Positions 11,730 through 23,689 of a stretch of 64,000 bases of DNA are shown here, piece after piece (position 1 is the stretch's first letter; every line of letters starts with the position of its first letter). The position numbers and the translations under genes were made by a program. The DNA is taken from NCBI GenBank assembly GCA_025403435.1, contig CM046332.1, positions 10,905,903 to 10,969,902 of the forward strand. The letters run 5' to 3'. The notes under the pieces were generated by a model. That model worked only from the letters and a program-made list of their open reading frames with translations. It was not told the origin of the DNA and ran no database searches. The stretch comes from Artocarpus heterophyllus. Its lineage: Eukaryota > Streptophyta > Magnoliopsida > Rosales > Moraceae.

Positions 11730-12240
11730 CTGTATTTAAAAACTTGTTTGGTTGAGGAATCAAGTGACATTTGGGCCATAGATTCCGGTACAGCTAATCA
11801 TGTTTGTGTTTCTCTGTAGGGGTTCAAAGAAATGAGAAGTCTGCTACATGAAGACTTCACGCTTCGGATGGGCGATGGATCCTTGGTCTTAGCGGAGGTA
11901 GTGGGAGACGTCCATCTTCATTTTGATAATTATAGGAATTTAATTTTGCAAGATTGTTTTTATGTTCCTAAATTTAAAAGAAATTTAATTTTTGTAGCTT
12001 GTTTATTTAAAGACTCCTATTTGGTTTCTATTAATGATAAAGTGGTGATTCGTAAAAACAAATCTTTTATCTATTTTGGATGGATGCAAAATAATCTATA
12101 TTTTATAAAACCTAAGATGGACTTACTGCTTAATGCTAAGATAAATAATAATAACTCTAAAAGACTTAAAACTTCTCACTCTAATAAGACTTATCTTTGG
12201 CATTTGCGCCTTGGTCATATTAACCTAAATAGGATTTAAA
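11730..12240 (+). pseudogene. Copia-1 protease and pre-integrase region
   Basis: In frame with gag, WAIDSGTANHVC (D codon at 11781) carries the aspartic protease Asp-Ser-Gly active-site triad. A stop follows at about 11817. The next open stretch (11832-12239) contains the conserved FYVPKFKRNLI block and ends with the pre-integrase signature LWHLRLGHINLNRI, followed by a stop at 12237. The protease normally cleaves the polyprotein. Confidence 0.85.
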
Positions 12241-13320
12241 GGTTGATAAGGGATGGACCTTTAAGTCAGTTAAAGGTGGAATCTATACCTTAATGTGAAT
12301 CTTGTTTGGAGGGTAAAATGACCAAAAGAACATTCAGGTATAAGGGCAATAGGGCCGAAGGGCTTCTAGAACTTGTGCATAGTGATGTTTGCAGACCGAT
12401 GAACATCTGGGTACGAGGAGGGTATGAGTACTTCATCACTTTTATTGACGATTACTCAAGATATAGGTATGTGTACCTGATGCACCACAAAAGCGAAACT
12501 TTTGACAAGTTCAAGGAGTTTTGGGCTGAAGTGGAACAGTAATTGGGTAGACCCATAAAGGCACTTTGATCCTATCGAGGTGGAGAATACCTTTTTGATG
12601 AGTTCTTGGGACACTTATTAGAGAATGAGATTTTATCCCATTTGACTGCGCCGGGTACTCCGCAGCAGAATGGCATAGCGGAGAGAAGAAATAGGACTTT
12701 ATTGGACATGATCAGGTTCATAATGAGTTATTCATCATTGCCTTTATCCTTTTGGGGATATGTACTACAAACCGTATGTTATCTTTTGAACAATGTGCCT
12801 TCAAAATCGGTCCCTAAAACTCCTCACGAGTTCTGGATGGGCAGGAAGACATCCTTAAACCATATTCGCATATGGGGATGTTCAGCTTATGTCCTGTTTA
12901 AGGATGCGAATAAGTTGGAAGCACGTTCGAAAGTTTGCATGTTCATAGGATATCCAAAAGGGACTAAAGGGGGTTATTTCTATAACCCAAATAAAAATAA
13001 AGTCGTGGCTTCTACTAATGCAACTTTCCTTAAGGAGAGTTACATGGACGACTTTAAGCCTCGAAGCAAAGTGGTGCTTGAGGAGTTAAGGAGTGATCTG
13101 ATCACTCTGGAGATTCTGAATAAAACCATTCCAATCAATGTAGAAAAACCAAACAAACCTGAACAACAACCTCAGGGGCTTTGGCCTAGTGGGAGGATCG
13201 AGCGTCAACCTAAGAGGTATATGTTCAATGGGGAGGTCTTTTTGGCTGAACTGGATGAACATGATAGGGATCCTTATACTTACGCAGAAGCTATGGAGGT
13301 GTTGATTCAAAACTTGGACA
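12241..13320 (+). pseudogene. Copia-1 integrase
   Basis: The catalytic core is recognisable: LVHSDVC (first Asp, near 12376), FIDDYSRYRYVYLMHHKS (12440-12490), a stop-broken block with RGGEY carrying the second Asp region near 12580, and TPQQNGIAERRNRT (near 12660) with the catalytic Glu. The downstream part (12606-13337, 243 residues) includes WGCSAYV and the copia C-terminal GKKxxG-like segment SKVCMFIGYPKGTKGG. Stops lie at about 12291, 12540 and 12567. Compared with the minus-strand copy, two single-base losses near 13297 and 13313 shift the frame before RT. Confidence 0.85.
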
Positions 13321-13326
13321 GAGGCC

Positions 13327-14822
13327 ATGAATGTTGAGATGAAGTCTATGGAGACTAATCAGGTCTGGGAGCTTGTGGATCTTCCCAAAGAGGTAAAACC
13401 CATAGGGTATAAGTGGATCTACAAGAGGAAAAGAGGAGTAGATGGAAAGGTCGAAACCTTTAAGGCTAGACTGGTAGCTAAGGGTAATACACAAGAGGAA
13501 GGAATCGATTATGAGGAAACCTTTTCGCCTGTAGCCATGCTTAAGTCCATCTGGATTCTCTTGTCCACAGCTGTCGCTCTCGACTATGAGATTTGACAAA
13601 TGGATGTCAAGACAGCTTTTCTGAATGGCTATCTTGATGAGTCCATTTATATGGAACAACTAGATAGGTTCAACGTCATGGGTCAAAAGGGTAAGGTTTG
13701 TAAGCTACTAAAGTCAATTTATGGACTTAAGCAGGATTCTCATTCCTAGAACATAAGATTTGATCAGGTGATCAAGACTTATGGGTTCTCACAAAATATG
13801 GATGAACCATGTGTTTACAAACACATTAAGGATGAGAAGGTGGTTTTTCTACTGCTCTATGTAGATACATACTGCTAATTAGCAATGACGTTGGGGCGTT
13901 GTCATCGGTCAAATTGTGGTTGACCAAGCAGTTTGACATGAAGGACTTGGGTGAGACTAATTTTGTTCTCGATATCCAGATCTTTTGGGATCGAAAGAAC
14001 AAAATGATAGCTTTGTCCCAGGCCGGCTACATAGATAAAATTCTCAGGAGATTTGCAATGCAAGATTCCAAGAAAGGTGGACAACCATCTAGCTTTGGAA
14101 TTACTCTTTCTAAGAGAGACTCTCCAAAGTCTGAGGACGAAAGAGAATACATGAAGAAGGTGCCTTATGCTTTGGCAGTGGGTAGTCTTATGTATGCCAT
14201 GCTTTGCACACGACCGGATATCTGTTGTGTGGTCAGGATTGTAAGTCGATTTTAGGCGGATCTAGGACCGAACCATTGGATTACAGTAAAGCATATTTTT
14301 AGGTACCTAAGAAGGACTCGAGGGTATATGCTTGTATATTCGGGTGAGGACTTGACTCCTCTAAGATATACTGACTTAGATTTTTAATCCTGTTTGGATT
14401 CTAAGAAATCGACTTCAGGTTTTGTGTTTACTCTGGGCAGTGGTACTATCAGTTGGAGAAGTGTGAAACAAGATTACACTTCAGATTTAGCGATGGAGGC
14501 CAAGTATGTGGCAGCTAGTGATGCTTCAAAAGAAGCAGTGTGGCTCCGTAAGTTCCTTGGGGATCTCGAGGTAGTTCCTGGTATGGATAAGGCGGTATCA
14601 CTGTACTGTGATAACAGTGCGGCGGTAGCTAATGCTAAGGAACCAAGATTTCATAAGAAGAGTAAGCATATTGATCGGAAGTATCATGTGATAAAGGACT
14701 TCGCTAAGGGCGGGCATGTCACGGTGTGCAAGATCGCGTCAATGGATAATTTAGTTAATCCATTTACGAAGACATTTACTGGGAGAGTCTTTGAGAGGCA
14801 TGTGGAAGCTATGGGGATGTGA
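13327..14822 (+). pseudogene. Copia-1 reverse transcriptase and RNase H
   Basis: RT starts in a shifted frame (13327-13596: [20 protein letters not shown], then [24 protein letters not shown]), stops at 13594-13596, and continues with QMDVKTAFLNGYLDE. At about 13866 a one-base loss destroys the YVDD active site and returns the reading to the original frame (13899-14255, DLGETNFVLDIQI). RNase H follows, with LYCDNSAAVANAKEPRFHKK near 14600-14660, and ends at the natural stop 14820-14822, 26 bp before the polypurine tract. Confidence 0.85.
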
Positions 14823-14848
14823 GATTTGTCATATTTACTCACTTAGTG

Positions 14849-14860
14849 CAAGTGGGAGAT
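14849..14860 (+). other. Copia-1 polypurine tract
   Basis: GCAAGTGGGAGAT directly precedes the 3' LTR start TGTTAGACATG. The same tract borders the 3' LTR of the minus-strand relative at 51822-51833. Confidence 0.85.
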
Positions 14861-16869
14861 TGTTAGACATGTATGCCTTAAGGAGTAAAAATGTGATAAG
14901 TTTTTGGAGACATTTTTATCAATAAAGAATTTATTTATTGTTTATATACCAAATCTTGTCCTCTTTACATTCATATTTGTTGAATGTATGTTAAGCAAAC
15001 AATAGTCTGAGACTGTCGGTCTAAACCTTAAGAATTGGACATATGATGGACAGATTATGCGAAAGACACAATTCTTAAGGTAACGGTCTAAATCATAAGA
15101 TCCACAATCGAGGGAATAAAGTTGGGCACTTTATTCATGTAACGGTTATTATGTTGTCTATATCCCACTTGGGAGATGGTTTGTCTTGGCCATCAGAGGT
15201 GGACTCCGTGAATAGAAACATTGGTAAATTGTCATAGGTGACGATGTATTGGATCGGGACATAAAGTGAATTGATTTGGATTAATAATTCTGTCTCAGCA
15301 AATCGATTCACTTTAGACAATCATTTGTATTGTATCTTAATCCTGAAATGAATAGTGGGCCCGTTGTCTTGACTTGTGTCTTTTGATGTACCAAAGGGTG
15401 ACACCCACATCTTACTAGTGGTATGCATGCTGATACGTTGGAGGCATGACTCTTGATAGCGTAGACCTGTTATTCACAGATATGGAATCCATAGCTCCTC
15501 TTTAGGAGTAGTAATATCCTCTTATGTGCGTTATCCTGTAATTGAAAAACTGGAGCGCTTAACCATTTGGATACATAGGTGTAACCGAATGGTATACTGT
15601 CCTTGTATGGTAAGTTTTCCAATGGTGAGATAATAGAATGTAAGATAAAAATAATCGGGAAGGTAAGGCAGAACTTGTCCTTAAGCCGATTATGGATAAT
15701 CATATGGGGATACGATACACTATGATATGTCATGGAGACTTAGCTATATGGGCTTTGTAATTCTATGTAGTTCGAGAGTGCAGCTCCAAGCTTTTAGTAG
15801 AGTAGCGTTAGAGTTGATAATTATGAAATGTATATATGGGATATTGGGTTTCATAATTATTGGGAGTTCGAACTATATAGGTCCATTTGGTCCCCTTTGC
15901 TAGCTCACAACATCCTGCAACGATACAGCGTGCTTTTCCACCAATTGGTGACTTATGTCAGATTTATTAGATTAGTTGAAATTCGAAAGAATCAAATAAT
16001 TCATGTCTGTTTATCGTTTGAATTAATTTTGTGATAAAATTAATTCAAGATAAACTTGTTGAATTATTGGGATCAGATAATTCGTGTCTATTATCGGTTG
16101 ATTTAATTTTGAATAAATTAGATCAAGATAAACTTGTAGAATTGTTAGGAATTCATTTATTTTTCTAGATATTATCTAGATAAAGTTGTTTTAATCAAAT
16201 AACTTTTCTATTGTGTTATTTGAATTAAAACTGAGACTTTATCCTATAGAATCTTGGGTGAAAAATAAAAGATTCGCTGAGATATTAATCTGCATTTCAG
16301 CATGCCGATTCTCAAGTTTGGCCTGCCGATGGGGCCTATTCGGCCTGTCGATGAGCGAAGGATAAGATCACGCGTTTTTATGTGGTTCTTATCAAATATT
16401 GATCTGAATTTGATTCTGATTCAAATTTTGAGACCTAATATGATATGGACTGACCTTGGACCCAACCTCTATAAATAGGGAGAAAGTCTTAAGAGTTACC
16501 AAGATCAATTGAGAGATTAAAAGTGATACTCTGTTGGTTAGAATCTGGAAACTCCCTGAGAGCTCTTGTTCACAAATCACGAACACTAGCTTTGTGTTCT
16601 CTCAATTGGTTGGAATGAGAGTCACCTAGAGGAAAAGTTGTACGTATGAGCCCACGCTCACTCCGATCGTGGATAGAGAATAACAAAGAAGACCAGTTGG
16701 TTGAGGCTCTTCTAGAACGTTATTTCTCTTCACTGATTGCAGGAGCTTTTTGGCACACAAAGGTTAGTAAGATCTGGTTAATTTATGCATATAGCATGTC
16801 AAACATGTGTTTGAGAAAATACTCTGATATAAAATTTTTAAAATTCTGCTGCGCACTATTTTTCCAACA
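14861..16869 (+). repeat. Copia-1 3' LTR
   Basis: It is 2009 bp with ends TGTTAGACAT and CCAACA. It aligns throughout with 7180-9194 but carries an extra segment near 15331-15357 that is absent from the 5' LTR. The TATA box (TCTATAAATAG, about 16468-16478) is retained, as are fewer GGCCTGCCGAT units (16290-16350). Confidence 0.9.
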
Positions 16870-16874
16870 ACAAA

Positions 16875-17063
16875 TTTTTTATTTCAAAATTCAAAATAAC
16901 AAATAAAAATAATTAAAGGTAGTTAAGAACTATTAAAATAATCAAGAATAACATTAACTTAGAAATATCTCAAAATAGACAAATTAAGTTTAAAAATACA
17001 TCATGGCGCACTAATTCACTATTTTACATACTAACACCACTTAATTAATTTCGGAGCATTACA
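16875..17063 (-). repeat. Gypsy upstream LTR, second part
   Basis: This continues the LTR interrupted at 7180 and matches 391-577. It ends CGGAGCATTACA, the minus-strand LTR start TGTAATGCTCCG. Confidence 0.85.
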
Positions 17064-18924
17064 ATAACTTATATAATTTTATTTTTTCAAATGTTATTGT
17101 TCTTTTTAAAGATATGGCCATTGGTCGTCATAAAGGTAATTACAAATAAATAACGAGTAGTCATTAGAAAAAGTTTCCTACAATCTGGATCGTATTTCCA
17201 TTTTTCCCGTATCTAATTGTTTTAGTGTTCTTAACATTATTCCTTATATTTCATCTATTGAGAAGGTAATTTATTGAAAACATGCAAATAATCGCTCGAG
17301 TTCCTTTTGTTGCAAATATGTGATTCCAAATTAACGTGATTTGTACAATTTGAAAACAAAGTTGATATCTTCATTATCCAAACAAATTCAGCTCATTAAT
17401 ATTACTAACTGAATATTAGGTCATTAATAGCATTAATGTTTTTGAAAAACATTTACGATGCATAGCTGGAATGTCTATTACATAGAAGGTTGATATTAGT
17501 TCCACGAAAGGTAATTTAAATTTTCTACTGTATATAATCGGCCCTATCCGTATCTCACGTTACTATTAGACTTTTTTTAAGTTAAATATAATATTAGTAG
17601 TGATATTTACAACGGAGATAAAGTTAAGACTCCTAGTGTTGTTCTTTCATGAATGTAATAAAAGTGCGTTCCATTCTTTTTCCCGATGCTACTGGATGGA
17701 ATCAGTACTACGTGACTGGCCTTTATTAGATGGACAGGATTCAATGTTTTAGATCCATATTTGCTAGGGGACACAGCATATCTTTGACCTTTTTGAAACG
17801 ATATCGATCATATGGATACATTCTTCTAATTGAATTCTCATTAATATGCGTCCTTTCTAAAAGGTAAACGAGTAATTCTTCAAGAGTAACTTTTGAAATA
17901 AAGCTTGTGAAAAAGAAAAGTGCAGTGGCTTCTCTCAGTTGGTTGAGGACATCTAGCTATGCTTTAAGTTTTGATTAATTACCAAAATTCTTCCGAATTA
18001 TAATTCTTGTAACAATGTACCAACTGATTTTCAAAATGTAACATTCGTCCTCTCCAATTTGTAGAATAGTAATGAAAGAATTTCTTATGTTTCCGTTTTA
18101 GTTGAAACTGACACAAAATTAATATATAGTACATAATAAAAAGTTAATTTTGATGATTTTATTATGTTTAAAGCTAATATGAAGTTAAAAGTCGATTTAA
18201 CATAGAAATTAGATTGGAGTTATTAGAGTACTTTTACATGATACCTGCTTTTTTTGGCTTAAAATTAAAACATATGGAATCATTTCCTAACTATTTTAGG
18301 TCAAGAAGAATAAATATTACGTTTTGAGAATAGAGAGGCATGTTGTTATAGGCCATGTTGTAGTTGAGGGGAATTTTTAAAATTAGTTTTTTAACTTTTA
18401 TACCAAATATTGGAGAAGCAGATTATATAATGTAAGAAAATTTAAAAAAGCGCAACCCTGCTTGTCAAAATTGCATTCATGAGAGCCAGATTAAGTTTAT
18501 CAACCACTAATTATTAAAGATTGTTTAGCTTTCTCATGAATACGATTATAACCCCTATATATCCGTAGCCGATAATCAATAGAGAAATTAAATTCGGGAA
18601 AAATTAAGAATGGCCGATGTGGTCCACCTATTTTTAAAAATGATTAACTTTTTTAGGCAAATCACTAAACTAAAGTTAATAGTGAAAAACGACCGAGTTA
18701 ATCCGTGATAAACAACAAATCAATACATCACTTATTGAACATTTCAAAAAAGGTTATTCTTCTAATTTTGCAAAACTGTGATCATGCACTGAAGTAAAGC
18801 CTAAGAAACGACCATATACTCAAATCCTGTGAATTTATTCTCTTGCACATTCTTTAAATTTTTACGTTCATCAGTATCGGATGAACAATTGATAAGATAG
18901 ATGCAAGGGAGAGAATACATATAG

Positions 18925-18962
<38 letters not shown>

Positions 18963-20600
18963 TAAATTTTGTGAGAATGGATACATAATTAATTAAATGG
19001 TTGAAGGTACATCAAATAGTGGTTTTCTATGTATTGAATAATTACTTAAGGTATATGCTTTTGTACATTTATTTCTTTTTTTATTTTTATAATGGAATTG
19101 AAGAGCCGGTATGATCTACTCAAAGAGGTACATATTTCATTTGAGAATCTCCACATTTCAATATCAATTCCAAAGTAATTTTCATGAACCAACGTCTTCT
19201 GCTTCCTTTGCCTTCTCATGTCTCAATCTATGTCTTCCAATAATAAATTCCAACTTCCTATGTTTTGTTGCACTCTTTTGATAATTGATGAGAAAATTAG
19301 TTTAATTTAAATAGAATGTTTTTCAAAGCTGGTCTCAACTCTCAAATATATTCTTCCATTTCCTTTTAATGTGTCCATCAAGGGATTCGATTTTACGGCA
19401 CCAACATACCATAGCCGACAATCAAATGGGGGATCTAAACATGTCATGAACATATAGGGGGGGATCGGATCCTGATACGTACACGGATGGTGTACATTGC
19501 CAATTTAGTACAAACCATTTTATTATCTCAACATAATAGCCTCTTAATCAATCAAGTTCTTTTTTTTTTTTTTGTGAAATTTTATTTCAAACTAAATAGA
19601 ATACATTCTCAAACACAGTGGCAAATAACTTCTTGTTACACAAGAATTAGACCTCGGATATTTGATTGGATCTCTCAGTAAAAACATATGAAGCATAAGG
19701 ACAAACCAAAAATGTTGAGACCCAGTAACGAAGAAAAACTTGCTCGACACAAAAATTAAGCACAACCAAAGCTCAATACAAAGAGCTACTATAGTCGATA
19801 AATAAAGTATTCAACCAAATCCAAACCCTAAATACTAAATACATAAGTAACACGATATAATTGTAGACATAGTTTAATGGTAAAATTATAACTATGTCCT
19901 CAATGTTGACGTATAGAATTAATTGAATCCCCACCCAAGTTGAAAATCCAATAAAAGGAAAAAAGCCGAGGGAAACAACGCTAACCCCAAGATCACAAGT
20001 TTGCATACCATATACAAGATTCGGCTAGCATGGCTCTTTTCTTTTCTATGTCTATTATCGTTCAAAAAATAATATGTTATAATATTTTTATTTACGTAAA
20101 ATTTTAATTGACGTAATATAATATTATTCGATGGAAATGAAGGAGGATAAAAGCTAAAAGGACACACGATCCCCATATATTTACCTACTAATATTGGCCA
20201 AGTATATAGAGAACTAAATAAGATGATCGGAGATCTCAAAGTAAACAATCTCTCCTTTCCATTTTCGTCAAAGCTTATCATTATAGAATTCATGTCAGCC
20301 CAGAAAAAGAAAAAAGAAAAAAAAAACCCAAATAGAATCCACTTTATTTACGTTTGTACAGAATCGACTTTATGAAACACATTAATCGATTTTCACGTAA
20401 AGCTAAATCCAGAATGATTCGATTCTGGACCACAAAATCATTAGGAGAATTTCCATCCAGCTCAGCAGCATTCTCGCTTTATTCGTTTGAATATATCAAG
20501 TAGGCCCAAATTGCACCGTCTTATTAATTTTGTCCGTCAAAAGAATACTATAGGAGAATAAGAACAACTTCAACTACACCTGCATAAACCTAACCTCTGC
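17064..20600. other. Intergenic AT-rich DNA, no gene seen
   Basis: I see no reading frame with protein character, no tRNA and no transposon ends here. The sequence is AT-rich with scattered poly-T and poly-A runs. It contains a microsatellite at 18925-18962. Confidence 0.6.
18925..18962. repeat. Compound (AC)n(AT)n microsatellite
   Basis: About eight AC units run straight into about eleven AT units. Confidence 0.95.
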
Positions 20601-20615
20601 TTGATCTAAATTTCC

Positions 20616-20624
20616 CTATAAAAG
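20616..20624 (+). promoter_or_regulatory. Candidate TATA box of the MIR169-1 transcript
   Basis: CTATAAAAG is a near-consensus plant TATA box on the hairpin strand, 157 bp upstream of the hairpin base. A start about 30 bp downstream (near 20650) would place the hairpin early in the primary transcript, as is usual for plant MIR genes transcribed by RNA polymerase II. No promoter can be proven from sequence alone. Confidence 0.5.
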
Positions 20625-20772
20625 GCTGCAAAACTTGGAAATTTAGGTATGAGTGAAGAAAATGAATAATTTATAGAAATAGGTGACTACATATACATAT
20701 ATATAGGTATATATATTATGGATCTAGATATACTAGTAATGTACGTACAATTATATTAATTATTTGGTGAAT

Positions 20773-20857
20773 GGTCCAAGAGTCTTTGCATGGAGAGGTG
20801 GAGAGTGGGAATGCAGCCAAGGATGACTTGCCGGCATTAGCTGAGTAATAAGCTATA

Positions 20858-20888
<31 letters not shown>

Positions 20889-20950
20889 TATGCTTCAGCT
20901 GGGTCTTGTTGGCGGGTTGTCCTTGGCTACATTTTTCTCTTCACTGTTCA
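20773..20950 (+). ncRNA. MIR169: MIR169 precursor 1
   Basis: A long fold-back carries a 21-nt sequence in its 5' arm at 20814-20834, beginning CAGCCAAGGATGAC and ending TTGCCGG, identical to what I know as canonical miR169a. The 3' arm at 20911-20931 (GGCGGGTTGTCC then TTGGCTACA) pairs with it along its length with G:U wobbles, as a miRNA* should. Pairing extends outward (GCATGGAGAGGTGGAGAG against CTCTTCACTGTTCATG), giving the long lower stem typical of plant precursors. The loop holds a (TA)n run and a T run. The miR169 family directs cleavage of NF-YA (HAP2-type) transcription factor mRNAs in drought, nutrient and developmental responses. Expression here is not shown. Confidence 0.93.
20854..20890. 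repeat. (TA)n and poly-T in the MIR169-1 loop
   Basis: About 14 TA units followed by nine or ten T lie in the terminal loop between the miRNA and miRNA* arms, so length changes there would alter loop size and not the mature sequence. Confidence 0.9.
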
Positions 20951-23370
20951 TGTAAGACTGTGAGATCCGTGTAAAAAACATAGGAAAACGTTGAGGTTCT
21001 TTTTCTTTTTTTTTTCAGCTTTAATTTTCTTTGCAAGTTATTACTTCATCTTCTTTGCCAGATTATGGTTGTGGTGAAAGCTATTAAAATGTCCAAAAAT
21101 TTGTTGTTTTTGTCCGAACAGTTATTTAGAACAATAAAAAAAATTTGACAGGAACGTTATACGCAGGCTAATGACATCGCTTATGGTAGATCTTAGATGA
21201 GAAATTCCATCGTGGAATTTCTGTTTTTTGGTTGTTTTGCATTCCCTTTCTCAGCTTGTTGTTAAGCCCTATCATTGCATGATGACATCTCTGTTTAAAG
21301 ATTAATTAACTTTTTTTAACTTTGTATTTTCAATTTTTCTTTCCTTCACAATGAACAAACCACCCATCCTATATTTCCAGATTTTCTAGTTTCCATTTCT
21401 TGTTTGTGTCCACAAATTTTCCAACATAAGTTGTGTGCCAACACAATTACGATGCGTCATATATTTTTTCATGATGTTTGCAGTTTGTCAAAAGAACATA
21501 ACACTATAAGGGCACGTAAGCACGATAAATGAAGAATTTCACGTCTTCTAACATTGTATAAGGTTAAAACAATATCTTCCTACCAAGAACCCAACGGACG
21601 GAAAAGATAAACCCTACGCTTCATTCAAAACACTAGGGCATCATTTGAACATTATTGGACTAGTATTTTCGATTATGATGTGTGGAGAAATCAAATTCAT
21701 TGCTAATCAATCGCTAATGGGCTAGATTAGGATTTTTTTTATGTTACGTGTTCAGCTAAGTTTTTGTGGATTACGAATTTCAAAACCGTTAACAGACAAT
21801 ATTCATATAGAAAACTTTTTAATAAGGTATCTATGTTCCGATTTACACGAAGAGTAGATATCACGTAACACAATTTGTATTTTGTCTTTATATGTGGCAG
21901 AGATTTAGCTTTTATAAGAGAGAGGCATTCCAATTAGATTCGCAGTCTTTGTTCGCTCCGATCTTAAAAGAAAGCTACAACTTTTTTTGGTGCCTATGAA
22001 GATTTTCCAGCAATTCATGGTTGAGAGTGTCTAATTCCTCCATGGAATAATTCTCATAGCACGATCGTCAAAAGAATCTACCTCTCTTATACAGGACCTA
22101 ATCATGGAAACTACAGCTAGAGGAGATAGACTTATTTTACGTGTCGAGATTTTTCTTGTTACCGATTTTTCAAGTTACCCAAAGATCTAAAATCATGCAG
22201 AAACCCATGAGTTGTAAAGTAGAATACTCTTTTTTTTTTTTTGGTCCTGGGAGCCGAGTGGATGAAATTAGGCTCATAATAAGTATTCAGCTTTTGATTA
22301 AAAAATAAAAAGCACTGCTAATTACTTTCTCCAGATAATATCGACATGTTCAAAATATATTGTCGTATTGATTTTCCACTGCCAACTAAGGGGCAAACGG
22401 AAGCCAATGAGAAATCTCTTCCAATGAGAAATCTGCCTTTTGAGGGAATCATCTGAAGCTACAGCCATGAATCCTTCTCCAAAATAAGAAGAACATATTG
22501 TAACCTGATGAAGTGTAGCAGGCCTTGAGTGATTTATACAATTCCTTTGTCGGAAAGGAATCCATGAGGGGAATTAACCCATGTATCAAATTATTTTTTT
22601 TAGTAAACAGAAAGAGGCACTGAGATTAGAGAAACTTCACATTTAGCATATCTCAGTTAGGTTGACATTCACTAAGCAAATCAAACAAGCCTTTATTAAC
22701 AGATAAACAAAAGAAAACAAAATAAAATAAAATAATTAGAATCGGGCAAGGCAAACAAAAGAAAAATGCAGTGAAAGCCAACCCTTCAAAAAGGCTGAAC
22801 AAAAACAATTCCGAAATTTTATTTGTTGCAACTTGAAATCCTTTCCGTTGAAAACACGAAGAGTATAGGTACTTTTTAAAAATCAGTAATCACCTCTTTT
22901 CGAAAATTGATTTCCCTCAATTTATCCTAAGAGTTTGAAACAGTTACCTTCATATCAAATTATATCATCATCAGTGGCAAAGATGACACGCCAAACCGAA
23001 CGTTAACCATCGGCAATAAACTCTACAACAAAATTTAGGTCCATAGTTTATGTATTACCTAAGCGATTCACAATTTTGTAACCAATCCAATTATCCCTGT
23101 AAAAATTAGAATGCTCCTAATAATAAGGACTAGTACAGCCAAAAAACCGGCATAGTGATCATGCTCTGTCGACCATAATAAAGAGGATTTATACCATAAT
23201 CTTTGCTTCATGAAGTCCCCAATTATGTATTTTCTTTACACCGAGGAAAAAGTAATTAAGTGTTGGCCATCAATTTCCAAGCCAAATTCTGGAGAATAAC
23301 ATATGATTAGTTGAAAATTTATGGACTTTTATGGGTTCATTAATTCAAGTAATGATAACTTTGATGATAA

Positions 23371-23403
23371 TAAACACTTTGATTGGTAAATACTAATATT
23401 TGT
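23371..23403 (+). repeat. Direct repeat, copy 1 of 2
   Basis: TAAACACTTTGATTGGTAAA with flanking bases recurs at 23612-23644 with a few mismatches, about 240 bp away in the same orientation. The two copies frame a short segment of unknown origin. Confidence 0.7.
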
Positions 23404-23611
23404 ATTTAATATCTCGATGATAGATCATACTGGCATGTGTAAAGTGTTGAGTAAACTTCAGTCTCAGCCCTTGGAGATAACAAAAAGCTGCTTGACTTTA
23501 TAAGTAAGAATTATGGTGAGTTAGAAAAGAAGGGTCTCCTTATGGATGGACGTCTAGTGTTGGTAAACTTAGAAGTAGCTAAAGATAAAATAAGGTATTA
23601 TACCTCAATGA

Positions 23612-23644
23612 TAAACACTTTAATTGGTAAATACGGATATTTGT
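23612..23644 (+). repeat. Direct repeat, copy 2 of 2
   Basis: This matches 23371-23403 with only a few mismatches and lies just before the GC-richer island at 23.7-24.5 kb. Confidence 0.7.
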
Positions 23645-23689
23645 CTTGAGTAAAATTAAATACATCCATATATTTTGAGAATTATCCCG

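Larger units (their letters stand above)
7180..16869 (+). mobile_element. Ty1/copia element 1, full length, degenerate
   Basis: This is a complete structure in plus orientation: a 2015-bp LTR, a tRNA-Met primer site, a long leader, gag, protease, integrase, reverse transcriptase, RNase H, a polypurine tract and a 2009-bp LTR. The integrase-before-RT order makes it copia. The ends are TGTTAG and CCAACA, and a perfect 5-bp duplication ACAAA flanks it (7175-7179 and 16870-16874). The target is the gypsy LTR, whose unoccupied copy near 383-391 confirms the site. Many stops and at least three single-base shifts make it non-autonomous. The LTRs differ by substitutions and several indels, so the insertion is not recent. 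Confidence 0.95.
1..17063 (-). mobile_element. Ty3/gypsy chromovirus, degenerate, split by a nested copia element
   Basis: This LTR retrotransposon reads on the minus strand, with its downstream LTR at the left edge of the window (1-577) and its upstream LTR at 5224-7179 plus 16875-17063. The two LTRs share long recognisable stretches: 1-390 matches about 6790-7180, and 391-577 matches about 16875-17063. Between them lie, in minus-strand order, gag, protease, reverse transcriptase, RNase H, integrase and a C-terminal chromodomain. That order and the chromodomain mark a chromovirus; the Tekay/Del clade is my inference from the chromodomain style. All coding regions carry stops or frameshifts. 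The left end is cut by the window edge. The outer LTR ends are TGTAATGC on the minus strand. Confidence 0.9.

Noticed and set aside
11500..11779. Alternative frames rich in Arg, Leu or Phe on both strands
   Set aside because: They are shadows of the AAG repeat in copia-1 gag; the frame with the zinc knuckle and DSG motif is the real one.
18801..18986. 61-codon minus frame with IYIYICVCVC
   Set aside because: It is a translation of the (AC)n(AT)n microsatellite.
19919..20293. 124-codon minus-strand frame in unique DNA near MIR169-1
   Set aside because: No domain, AT-driven hydrophobic composition and no coding signature. I treat it as random.
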